A program made the translations under genes and the position numbers. From positions 71,782,732 to 71,846,731 of the forward strand of contig NC_080044.1 of NCBI RefSeq assembly GCF_012489685.1: a stretch of DNA of 64,000 bases, read 5' to 3'. Shown one piece after another: positions 37,193-47,284 of this stretch. This DNA comes from Lotus japonicus. Its lineage: Eukaryota; Streptophyta; Magnoliopsida; Fabales; Fabaceae. Below the pieces are notes generated by a model. It searched no databases. It was not told the origin of the DNA and saw only the letters and a list, made by a program, of their open reading frames with translations. Positions within the stretch are counted from its first letter, which is position 1; each line of letters opens with the position of its first letter.

Positions 37193-37438
37193 TTAGTTGA
37201 TATCAGTGTCATCAAAATCGTCTTCGAATGTGTTGAAGAAATCATCATCAATGAGTTCATGATAGCTGGCGGCATCGCGCTTATTGGAGCGATCGAGAGG
37301 CTTGACATCGTCAACATCCATATCGTCATCATCCACATGAAGAACGTCTGTTGCCATCATCACAGCTTGCTCTTTCATCCCCCCGAACATGTTCATTAGC
37401 CTCAGGGAGATAAAGAAAAAAAAGTCCACTAGCCTCAT
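37193..37438 (-). CDS. Diverged second copy of the SMAP1/CSNAP-like small acidic protein, possibly non-functional
   Basis: The frame from ATG 37438 to stop 37193 gives 81 aa ending DDDFFNTFEDDFDDTDIN. This is the hallmark C-terminus shared with the intact gene at 50499-50684 (ADFFNSFQDDFDDADIN). The middle is expanded with Asp/Met (VDDDDMDVDDVKPLD). The ancestral start ATGAGGCC appears here as CTGAGGCTAATG, and a near-copy ATGAGGCTAGTGGAC 33 bases upstream supplies an alternative start. That adds a hydrophobic MRLVDFFFFISL leader not present in the family. Flanking sequence on both sides also matches the other copy, so this is a DNA duplication rather than a clean retrocopy. Expression is unknown. 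Confidence 0.55.
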   Translation of the reverse strand: MRLVDFFFFISLRLMNMFGGMKEQAVMMATDVLHVDDDDMDVDDVKPLDRSNKRDAASYHELIDDDFFNTFEDDFDDTDIN

Positions 37439-37566
37439 TGTCCTCTCTCTCTCTCTCACTCTCACTCACTTTCTCTCTCTGAATTGGACTATGAAATTAG
37501 GTTTTATATGAATAAAGTGATGTCAAAGTAAAGCGATGTCGTTTTGATGGTGGGGCATTATTTATT

Positions 37567-37568
<2 letters not shown>

Positions 37569-37613
<45 letters not shown>
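37569..37613. repeat. (TA)n microsatellite, left of foldback MITE copy 2
   Basis: About 22 TA units, ending exactly at the element. A second TA run of about 13 units follows the element at 37865-37891. Confidence 0.9.
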
Positions 37614-37615
<2 letters not shown>

Positions 37616-37864
37616 GATGTACAATATGAGAAAGATGTTCTTATGTGAGAAAATGAGAATAAATCATGACCGTTAGATCATGTCATGAACGGTCCAGATT
37701 AAAACAATTTAATGCTCACATGATCACTTAAAAAAGTCATGTGACTTTCTTAAAAACCCACATGACTTAATGTTTTAATCTGGACCGTTCATGACTAGAT
37801 CTAACGGTCATAATTTATTCTCATATTCTCACATAAGAACACATTTCTCACATGATACATCCTC
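37614..37864. mobile_element. Foldback MITE, copy 2, inside a (TA)n run
   Basis: It has the same family structure as 23529-23764: GGGATGTACAATATGAGAAA pairs with the right end TCTCACATGATACATCCTC, and GACCGTTAGATCATGTCATG pairs with CATGACTAGATCTAACGGTC. The centre contains AAAAAAGTCATGTGACTTTC. TA runs lie on both sides. Confidence 0.75.
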
Positions 37865-38483
37865 TATATATATATATATATATATATATAAGTGTCCCTG
37901 AACTCCATTGTTCCTCCATCCTTCAATTTTTTTTGAACTAACGTGGGTTGATAAATATGAGAAATTTATTTATGTTTATATTAAAAGAAAAAATTGTAAT
38001 TAAAAAATATATTTTTAATTCATTCATGACATCTCACTTTCTTTTCTACTCATTTTCACAATGTTTCTCTTCCTTTATATCTCTTATTTTTCTATCGCTC
38101 ACCTATCAGTCTATCACATCTCAAATTTATCTCTCTTCTATTAATCTCTATCTTTGGTGTGAATGATTTTTTTTTGAAGCAAAGTGTGAATGGAATTAAT
38201 CTGTATGAATTATTATTGTCAAAAATATGGTTAACAATTTTTCTAATAAGGTAATTATATAAGTTTTTTTAGAAAGTTTAAAAGATATTATATAGATTCT
38301 GTTTAATATCACTGTAATATCTTCTTATATTCTATATTACTTTTTTAAAAAATAAAATATCTTTAATACCTAAAAAATATTAAAAAAATTATTGACACTT
38401 TTGGTTTATAGTTTTTTTAAAGTGGATAATATATTGAAATCGAAGAGTCATAGAGGCTAATACATCAGAAGTTATAAAAAAGT

Positions 38484-38800
38484 CTAGTTCCGGCGGAGCC
38501 TCTTCGACCCAAACAATGTCGGGAACTTTGAAGAGTGCTTGGCCAAATAGTCAGCCACTGCGTTGCCGGAACGACGAACAAACGATAAATCAAAACGACT
38601 AAAGTGGGAGACCAAGTCTCTACAAACATTCAAAACATAATATAAATAAGAGGAACCATTCCTATCCTTTCGCCAGGCCTCAAAGAGAAGTAAACAGTCA
38701 GTCTCCAAGATTACGCGAAAGAAACCCAGGTCCCTGGCCAAGGAAATACTCCACCGGGAAAGCCATAGCTTCTGCAACCAGGGAGGACGGAGCACCTACT
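38484..38800 (-). pseudogene. LINE RNase H-like domain remnant
   Basis: The open frame gives SLARDLGFFRVILETDC, then a W-R-KD stretch, LNVCRDLVSHFSRFDLSFV and RRSGNAVADYLAKHSS. The AE-A-A-D-G, V-ETDC, and RRSGN-VAD-LAK order is that of the RVT_3 RNase H domain at the end of plant LINEs. Upstream the N-terminal strands are missing or out of frame. No reverse transcriptase was found. Confidence 0.65.
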
Positions 38801-39014
38801 GGTCCAGATACTGCTGCTGCCATCACTAAACCATCTGAATACGTGATTTCAGTGCTTATAATTTTAATCGCCCTAAGTCTCTTCTTTCAAAATGTAACAA
38901 TTTGGTCCATACATTATTGTCATCTAATTTACGGAAAAGGTTGATATAAATAAAAAAAATTATGTGAATGATATGTTAAAATGATATATCATTTTCCACG
39001 TAAAAATTGTAATA

Positions 39015-39330
39015 TATGACAAGCTAACACGCTGGGGGATTCTCAGGGGCGTTAGCATCTTACGAGATAGAGGGGCTCAAAGGATAGTGATTGAGACTGA
39101 TTCGTCAATGTGTGTTAGGTTGTTGAATATGGGTTGTGAGGTGTTCACCCTTGTGCCTCCCTCGTTAGTCAAATCAAGAGTATTCTGCAGGAGTTCCAGC
39201 AAGTGGTTTGGGGACATGTTTATCACGAGACCAATTCAGTGGCAGATGCATTGGCTAAGCATGGTTTAGGGCTTAATCATGGCTTCAGGTGTTTGAGTCG
39301 CTTCCTAGTTTTTGTTATGTTGTTTTTGTG
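39015..39330 (+). pseudogene. Second LINE RNase H-like remnant, opposite orientation
   Basis: The frame first reads WGILRGVSILRDRGAQRIVI followed by ETDSSMCVRLLNMG. After one frame change it gives ILQEFQQVVWGHVYHETNSV followed by ADALAKHGLGLNHGF. The ETD and N-VADALAKHGL landmarks identify the fold. The frameshift shows it is broken. Confidence 0.6.
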
Positions 39331-39947
39331 TCGGACAATGCATTGACTATCTATTTTAGAGGTCTGCAGTTGTTAGTTTTGTTGTCTTCGCTGCTAAGCC
39401 CGCCCCAATCAACGAAAAGAAGCTAACATCTGATTGTAAAAGAAACATTTAAACAAGTATGTTCAACTTTAAAGTACATGATTTATCGGAGCAATTGAAA
39501 TTATTAAAAACTCGTGAATTTATAAGGGAAAAATAAAAAATGTAATGAAGCCTAAAAAATATGCTAAATATTCTTCATTACTATGTTGAAGGATTATTAT
39601 AAAGATTAAATCATATACTAGATACTATTTCTGAAACTAAAAAGTGGTAACTCCGACAAGTATCATCCTTTCATTCTATGTCTTTCTTCATATGTTTTCT
39701 CTCTCATACTATAATTAGTAGCTAGATGATGTCATATTTATATTTTCTGATTTTTATTAATTTAAATATTAAATAATTTCATATTTTTGAAAATAATTAA
39801 TGCATTAATATTGCATTTAATAGTTATTAATGACATTAGAATAATTAATAAATGTCAACTGTGATTTTTTTTTGAAAATAATTACTGTATTAATTTGGCA
39901 TTTAGTAGTTTTTAATGACATTAGAAGAGTTAATAACATTCAATTGT

Positions 39948-40062
39948 CTCCGTAGGATAACTCAAGTGGTAGGAGCTAGGAGACATATGGGTTGGGTAGG
40001 GGGAGGTCCAGGGATCGATTCTTGGCGGGTGCAATTTATCTTTCCGATGTATTAAAAAAAAA
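39948..40062 (+). mobile_element. SINE, tRNA-derived, with target-site duplication
   Basis: GGATAACTCAAGTGGTAGGA (A-box region), CAGGGATCGATTCTTGGCGG (B-box region), GTGCAATTTATCTTTCCGAT, then an A-rich tail. TCAATTGT lies on both sides (39940-39947 and 40063-40070). Related copies are at 23861 and, as a 3' fragment, at 51279. Confidence 0.8.
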
Positions 40063-41072
40063 TCAATTGTGACTTTTCTGCCATTAATATATATGCTACA
40101 AAAGTTTTTTTTTAATGACTATGATTATTTTTTATATTACAAAATAAACCAAAATTTGAATGTAATCTCTTACGTTTAATATGATATCAAATAGTTCTAA
40201 AGCATTGATTTGAAAATTAACTCAATTTTTTTTTATTTTATGTTTTTGTATATAATCTAAAAGATTTATATGGTTTTGGTATATTGATTCAAAACATAAC
40301 ATATTAGAAAAAAGGGGGAATTAGAATGTAACTAGGATTAGAAAAAAAAAACTTAAATAAGTGATATACGTATTTAAAAAAGAAAAAAACGAAAGAGGAA
40401 ATATGAAAATGTTTGATGTATGCTGACAAAGTACTCTTATTTCATTCGTGCATGATGCGAGATCAATACTAGTAAGTTACTCAAGTAAGCAAGTAATGTT
40501 ATACTCGTAATTAATTTTAACCAAAATACGAAGTATTTTAACTCATAAATGTTCAACGTTGAAAATGAGATTACTTTGCAAACAAACTCATCTTATAGAA
40601 GTTCACCTTCGTAGGTAAATAAGACAAGGGTAACTATTGAATTTGGATGGAATGGCAACTATTTATTTTCTACAATTTTTGAGTTAATTCTCGCCACTCT
40701 CCTTAGGCGAGGTAAATGTAAGTTTTTTTGTAGTCCTCTTTGAGCTCAATAATTTTCTATGTCTTGGACTGGTGCACAATTTCATCGGCCTAAATTTCTA
40801 TACACACAAAAAAAAGAATATTAACTGAATTCATTTTACTTCACTACTCTCTATTAGGTTTCCTTCATTTTCGCTTCTTCCGTCACCACCACAACCAGCT
40901 GCTACCACCAACCTTTGTCGCCGTCACTCGTCGCTGCCGCCACCACCAACCACTGCCAATCCATTTCATCTCATTGCTTTCATTTGTTTTCAAATTGTTT
41001 TTTGGTCAAATAATTGTTTTCAAATGAAAACAAATATTTTCAATCCTTTTTATCCAATATGAAATATTCAAA

Positions 41073-41098
41073 GGCCCAAGAACATAGGCACGAGCCCA
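41073..41098 (+). promoter_or_regulatory. Site II-like pair (GGCCCA, AGCCCA) upstream of the P-class PPR gene
   Basis: GGCCCA at 41073-41078 and AGCCCA at 41093-41098 are TGGGCY on the minus strand, about 290-315 bases before the ATG. Such elements are common in promoters of nuclear genes for organelle proteins. Confidence 0.4.
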
Positions 41099-41387
41099 AC
41101 AACCCAACAGATGAACATGTTGGGAAAAACAACAGCAGACTCTTTCTTTCTCCTTCCTCGGGTTCCATCACGCAGCAGCAGCAGCAGAGTGTGTTATAGC
41201 TGAATGTTAACTGTACCTCCCTTCTCATTCTTCATCTCCATAGAGCACGATGCATAGCTTCAACCTCACAAGTTCTTCCAATCGATTCAACAAGCAATAG
41301 CCACAGAAGAAGGTGCGGTTTTCTCTGTAATATCTCAATCCCTTCCACCTAATTTTCTATTCATTTGTTGGTTTTCTGTGTATAACA

Positions 41388-43262
41388 ATGACTTCCCAGA
41401 AGACCCTTTTGAGAATTGTCAACAATGGTGTGTCCTTTCCTTCAAAGCAGAACCAACAACAACAACTTGAACTTGCCCAGAAGATAACCCACAGCCTCAT
41501 CAATTCAACTGGTCCCAACTATTTCAAACCCTTGCACTCCATGATCTCCTGCATCACCCCCCATGTTACTCACCGTGTTCTCTCAGACCCCAATCTCCCA
41601 CCTCGTTCTTGTTTAGCCTTTTTCAACTTCCTGGGAACCCAACATCCCCATACTGCACTCAAGCCTGACCTTAAGGCCCATGTGATTCTCCTTTCCAGGC
41701 TTTTTGATGCCCGAAAATTCGCCGCCATGAAGAGCATTTTGAATTCTGTTGTTGCTAGTGGGGAGATTCAATGTCCTGTTTCTGGTATTGTTTCATTGGT
41801 TGATGAATGTGAGCCCCATTTTGCTGAGAAGCTGTGTGATATGTTGTTCAGGGTCTGTTCTGATAATAGGTTGTTTGAAGAGGCTTTTAGGGTCTATGAT
41901 TATGTGGAAGGGAAGGGGTTGGTGATAGAGGAGAGGTCTTGCTTTGTGCTTTTGCTTGCTTTGAAGAAATGTGGGGAGGTAGACTTGTGTCTTAGGTTTT
42001 TCCGCCAGATGGTCGAGTCGGGTAGCATTGAAATCAGGGTTCAGTCTTTGACACTTGTGATTGATGGGTTGTGTAAGAGAGGAGAGATTGGGAAAGCTAA
42101 GGAGTTGATGGATGAGATGGCGGGTAAAGGCGTTGTGAAACCAACCGTGTTTACTTACAATACATTGTTAAATGCATATGTTGCAAGAAAGGATCAACGT
42201 GGAGTTGATGAGATACGAAGACTGATGGAGAAGGAGCAAATTGTTCCTAGTTTGGCTACATATAGTATTTTGATACAATGGTATGCGAGTTTAGGTGATA
42301 TCGGGAAAGCTGAGAAGATATTTGTGGAAATGCATGAGAGAAATATAGAAATGGATGTTTACGTCTATACATCAATGATAAGTTGGAATTGTAGGTTAGG
42401 AAATATTAAAAGGGCTTCTGCTTTATTTGATGAGATGACTCAGAGAGACATAGTTCCTAATGCTCATACTTATGGGGCCTTGATTTGTGGGATGTGCAAA
42501 GCAGGTCAAATGGAGGCTGCGGAAGTCTTGTTAAAAGAGATGCAAATTAATGGAGTTGACCTAAATTTAGTAATATTTAACACCATGATGGACGGTTATT
42601 GCAAAAGAGGAATGATAGATGAAGCTTTGAGACTGCAAGATATCATGGAAAGGAAAGGATTTGAAGCGGATGTATTTACATACAACATTCTTGCTAGTGG
42701 GCTCTGTGATTTGCATAGGTATGAGGAAGCCAAGAGGACATTGAATACAATGATAGAGAAGGGTTTGGCTCCAAATGTTGTGTCTTTCACTATATTTATT
42801 GAGATATGTTGTAAAGAAGGAAACCTTGCAGAAGCTGAGAGGTTCTTTAGGGACATGGAGAAGAGGGGAGATGTGCCTAATATTATTACATATAATACTC
42901 TAATAGATGCATATAGCAAGAACGAAAAAGTTAAGCAAGCTCGTATGTTAAAATCTGAAATGGTAGCGACGGGATTACAGCCAGATGTATATACATACAC
43001 ATCACTAATACTAGGGGAATGTATTGTTGGCAGGGTAGATGAGGCATTGAAAGTTTTCGATGAAATGTTGTTAAAGGGCATAACTGGAAATGTTGCGACA
43101 TATACGGCGATTATTTCAGGTTTATCCAAGGAGGGGAGATCTGATGAAGCATTTAAATTTTATGATGAGATGATGACAATGGGCCTAATACCTGATGATA
43201 GAGTTTTCGCCGCACTTGTTGGCAGCCTTCATAAACCCAGCTCTGATGGGGAACAAAAGTAG
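41388..43262 (+). CDS. P-class pentatricopeptide repeat protein, intronless
   Basis: A single exon codes 624 aa. PPR proteins bind single-stranded RNA, usually in mitochondria or plastids. The first 60 or so residues are Ser/Thr/Gln/Lys-rich with few acids, as in an organelle targeting peptide. From about residue 215 to 610 there are tandem 35-residue P motifs of the form TYNTLI-G-CK-G---EA--L--EM---G--P. They include VFTYNTLLNAYVARKD, VYVYTSMISWNCRLGN, AHTYGALICGMCKAGQ, LVIFNTMMDGYCKRGM, IITYNTLIDAYSKNEK and VATYTAIISGLSKEGR. There is no E, DYW or SMR domain, so a role in RNA stability, splicing or translation is more likely than editing. The large minus-strand frame at 42596-43129 is an antisense shadow. 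The exact orthologue was not recognised. Confidence 0.92.
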   Translation: MTSQKTLLRIVNNGVSFPSKQNQQQQLELAQKITHSLINSTGPNYFKPLHSMISCITPHVTHRVLSDPNLPPRSCLAFFNFLGTQHPHTALKPDLKAHVILLSRLFDARKFAAMKSILNSVVASGEIQCPVSGIVSLVDECEPHFAEKLCDMLFRVCSDNRLFEEAFRVYDYVEGKGLVIEERSCFVLLLALKKCGEVDLCLRFFRQMVESGSIEIRVQSLTLVIDGLCKRGEIGKAKELMDEMAGKGVVKPTVFTYNTLLNAYVARKDQRGVDEIRRLMEKEQIVPSLATYSILIQWYASLGDIGKAEKIFVEMHERNIEMDVYVYTSMISWNCRLGNIKRASALFDEMTQRDIVPNAHTYGALICGMCKAGQMEAAEVLLKEMQINGVDLNLVIFNTMMDGYCKRGMIDEALRLQDIMERKGFEADVFTYNILASGLCDLHRYEEAKRTLNTMIEKGLAPNVVSFTIFIEICCKEGNLAEAERFFRDMEKRGDVPNIITYNTLIDAYSKNEKVKQARMLKSEMVATGLQPDVYTYTSLILGECIVGRVDEALKVFDEMLLKGITGNVATYTAIISGLSKEGRSDEAFKFYDEMMTMGLIPDDRVFAALVGSLHKPSSDGEQK

Positions 43263-44640
43263 ACACCTTTGATGCCTCAAGCCTGGTCAAATATTGGTCG
43301 GTCAAATTCACACATGAAGGCAGCTGCATACAATGGTGGCTAAGGTTTTGAGATGATGATGATTTTTTCCTTAAAGCTCAAGCAAGAAGACAGTTGTATG
43401 GAGAAAATCCATCTTCTACATTACGAAAGGAGAGCTTGGTAAATGGGATACTTTCCAAATATTCTGGTATGCTGGTATACAAACATTCTCTTTTTCTTTT
43501 TTGGACATACCTGAGTTTGGTGATTGGGAACTTTGCTCTAGTTGTTCACACAATTTAATATATATACATGATTCACAATCTCTAAGATCAGGAAACTAGG
43601 AAGCAAGGGACATAATACAAATCAAATCTGACTTATTAACAGAAAATATGCAGCCCCTAAATAGGAGATACTAACTTTAAGTTACAGACACTTTTCAACA
43701 GCTGTGATAAGAGGACCGCTCATTTTCATATCAACTGTTAAAGTACACAAATGAACCAAGGTCGTGTAGCTTAACCTTAATCTCTTAAATATGAAGCATG
43801 ACCTTGTTCCGCTGTAGTTCTTATATGAGTGCCAAATATAAACTCTCTTTTTGTGAGGAGGCTTCATGAGAACTAGCAATTGTAAGGGCAAAAGCTCCAA
43901 AAGGATTTATGTACAACTGGTAGTCATTCATTTCTTCGGGATTTTGCTAATTAAATTGCTGTCGCCTTGGGTTTTCCCCCTTGATTTTTTTGGATGGCTC
44001 ATCATACAGGCATTTCCAAAAAGCCTCTTCAAATTTTTAAATTCTGAATTATCTTTAAACTAGACAAACAATCTAACGCTTACAGCAAATAATCAAGTGA
44101 TAAATAGTACTCCCAAGACTTAAAGCACCAATCAATTGAGCATGTGAAAAATCATCTCGAACACTTTATAATCTTTCATTGAGAGTCATTTTGTAGTCTC
44201 AGTTGTCATATATTTGCTAAAAGTAGTCATTTTTTTCTCTGTTTGCATTTGTAAACAATTAACAGATCTGCTCCTGATTTTGCAGAAAGTTAAAGATAGC
44301 TGGCGAATTGTTCGCAGAGATATTTATTTCCTGGTACTTGTTGTAAACATTCTTAACCAATCAATCAAGTTGTAGTGCTTGTTCCAAACTGTAAACTTTT
44401 TTACCAAAATATCCTTACTTGATATTTCCATATTTTTTTAATCTTACAATGTATATTGATCTCACAGAAGAAAGGATCGATGACAGAGAACGATAATTCT
44501 CATTCTGATTAAGTTGAGTATATTAATTGCTTATATACAAGAGAAAATGGAGAGAAAACTTTAACTGCATATGACTAACAAAACTGGTATGACTGACTGA
44601 CTAACACTAAATAATTTAGCTATAAATTATTTATGGCAAG
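43263..44640. other. 3' UTR of the PPR gene and intergenic DNA
   Basis: No gene recognised. Short open frames here have no homology signals. Confidence 0.35.
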
Positions 44641-44659
44641 AGTTAATCTTGAGATTGTT

Positions 44660-45060
44660 TTTGATCGAGCTCACTGACGTAGTATAATCCATATAGCCGA
44701 CCTCATTTAGTGGGATACGCTTTTGTTGTATTCGTTGTTTGAATGGGGTACTGTGTGTGGGCTCGAGATAAGTTGTAGAAGGGTGGCTGGGATGAAAGTT
44801 AGGAATGATATTACAGGTTGTGGCTTAATCTAAGTTAGAGGCATCTCAATTTTTTGTTTCTTTTGTCTTGTGGCACTAGCTTGCTACTGCAAAGTTTAGC
44901 ACTACTTGTGCTATGTTTAATAAAATCTTCTTTGGCCTTTCAAAAAAGATTAGTTTTCCCCTCTAAAGCATGGCACATACCAGGTACGGTTATGCATTGG
45001 GTATGTACCAAAACTTTTTTAAAAACAATACTTACAAATATAAATAATTAAAGAGATACG
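44660..45060 (+). repeat. Probable non-LTR retroelement tails
   Basis: GCCGACCTCATTTAGTGGGA followed by TACGCTTTTGTTGTATTCGT near 44697 resembles the common plant RTE-type tail. GTTTAATAAAATCTTCTTTG near 44918 resembles a LINE 3' end. Boundaries and identity are uncertain. Confidence 0.3.
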
Positions 45061-45094
45061 TGGCCCTGGTATAGGTGGATGCTTCTTGGGTTTA

Positions 45095-45796
45095 TTTTTT
45101 TTTTTCTAAAGAAGAAATATTATTAAAAGATGGATAATCATGAGAACAACCTTCTCAAGTAGGAAAACGAGTAGGAAAAGGAGCAGCCCGAAAGAGGCCA
45201 CGCACAGCATAGTACAACAAATACAACAGCATAAATAGAAACAACAAAAACAAGACAAAGGACTACAAAGTTACCTCTAAAAATCAGGCCAAAGCCGAAA
45301 AGAAAACTAAAGCAAGAAAATACAGATTGCAGCCAACACGAATTGCAGGATCTGAAGCACAAGAAGGGACCAAGCTTGATTGAATCTCTCCTCCAAAAAG
45401 AGCAAAGAATGTGTTGAAGGCTTGAAGCACTTGCATAGGCCATAAGCTAAGCCACAATGCACAAGAACACTATCATTCATTGCATGCCACCCTCCCTACT
45501 ACTCATTACAACCTTCAAATTAGAGTCACCAGCCGTAAGCAACATGGATTTAGCATCTCCAAACCAGTAAATATACAGCAAAAAATACAGATTGCAGCCA
45601 ACACGAATTGCAGGATCTTGCGGGCGAGGAGGCCATAAGCACGTTTGATCTTGACAGCTGTGGCAGTGTGGGCGACGCCAAGAACGGTGTAATGATTGAG
45701 GCCGCCGTTGATTGCAGCAAAGGAGGAGGAGGATGAGGAGGCTGCTGTGATGAGTGAGGGCCGCCGGCGAGGAGGGCTCTGCTGTGATAAGCCACA
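45095..45796 (-). mobile_element. Retro-inserted chimera: J-domain gene fragment joined to a LINE-like 3' tail
   Basis: A perfect 16-base repeat ATGCTTCTTGGGTTTA flanks the unit (45079-45094 and 45797-45812). A poly-T run starts at 45095, so the minus strand ends in poly-A, as after target-primed reverse transcription. At its minus-strand 5' end it codes NHYTVLGVAHTATAVKIKRA followed by YGLLARK, the first two helices of a J domain. The frame stops being J-like just before HPD. The remainder includes a segment AATACAGATTGCAGCCAACA (continuing ...AATTGCAGGATCT) that occurs twice, at about 45319 and 45585. It is a dead composite. The captured gene is probably a separate DnaJ gene from the one at 31376. 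Confidence 0.6.
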
Positions 45797-45839
45797 ATGC
45801 TTCTTGGGTTTATACTGAGCCATTTTTTCTTCAAAATAA

Positions 45840-47284
45840 AAGTCCTGGTGCAGTTAAGATTATATTTTCTCGATTGCTTTCTCCTTTGTCTCCTAACCCA
45901 ATCAGATCAATATATCAAATTGTTTTTCCTACTTATACTATAATTGATTTTCAAAATAATTTACAAATTTTACTCCATTTATTTTTCATCTGAGCTTTAG
46001 GATTTGTTGATGCCACTGTGGATCAAAACCAATATAACACTAGAAAAAAACTTCATGTACTGGTAGTTTTAATATAGTTCATCATTGGATTGACTGCATG
46101 TATCACATTATTGATTTATACAGTCATATACTTGCTTTTGTTCAAATATTCTACAATTTGACATAAGCAAGGTAGATTAGTAGATATATACTTGGTTATA
46201 ATTTAACTTATGTGTGTTTTCAATATGATTTTCTATGAGTGTCGGTACCTATTTCTCTGAGACAATCACTCTTTATCCATAAGAACAAACACATTCACAC
46301 ACGTTTGTTATGTTTGAATTATGTTCAAATACAGATTTTTTGAGTCCCTTGATTATTAAAAAATGTCGTCAGTATTTTCGTTATGGAATATAAGAACGTT
46401 TATGGAGCATTTGATTGATTAACTAAATTAATGTCAAACTTTCTTTAGAAATCCAAGTTGATGTAAAGTTGTTCAGACTTCAGAGGATCGAATTAACGTC
46501 ACTTGTATCTTATTGGGACTAGAATAGGTGTTTGCTCTTATTTTAATGATGTTATTATGCAATGTACATTTCTTGTAAATAGTTCATTCTTTGTTTTTAC
46601 TAATTTCCAGCACTTCTTTGTTATTTACTTAATTCAGAATGTAAGATCAAAATTACACATTTCTTCTAGTTCAAGTTTCAAATTGTTTGTTAAGCGTCAT
46701 TTGCTAAAACTTGTGAGGGTTTCTGCTTCATTTATGGAACTTTCTGTATGTTTTGGCAGCGAGAAGAATGGCAGCAATGCAGTATTATCTGCGTATATAA
46801 CTTTGCAAACACAAGTGACTGGCATGGTGCCATGGTGGGATGCAAATATTTTCCAAAGATTAATAGTTTTTTATTTTGTTTAATTTTTCTTGGTTAATTA
46901 TTCACTCACCAAGCTTGTGAAGTAAGCTTTTTGTTCAAAGAGGAAAATAAAAAACAATTCATTTTTGACACATTTTTTTCTTTAGGCTAAATTTTACTAT
47001 TTAGAAAATTTTCACGGTAACAAAAAGAAAAAAATCCCAAATTCCTCAGTTTTCTCAAACGAGAAACTCATCCTATAGTTTTCTTCTAGTTTTACAACAA
47101 AAAAAATGTTTAATTTTTGTGAGTTCACAAATAATTTTTTAAATTAAGGCACTCGACTACAAGATAATAAAGATAGCATAGCGTTAGACACAAAATTTTA
47201 AGTATTCTGAAATCTAGTTAAAATATTACTCAAAATTTTAGATACAACTTGAAACAAAATCTGAATCTGAGTTACACAACTTCC
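45840..47284. other. Intergenic, nothing recognised
   Basis: AT-rich. The open frame at 46503-46883 has no domain, no ATG context worth trusting and biased low-complexity composition, so it is not called. Confidence 0.35.

Noticed and set aside
42596..43129. 177-codon minus-strand open frame
   Set aside because: Antisense to the P-class PPR gene, whose repeats are unmistakable on the plus strand.
46503..46883. 126-codon plus-strand open frame
   Set aside because: No domain, no homology signal, biased composition, and isolated in AT-rich DNA.
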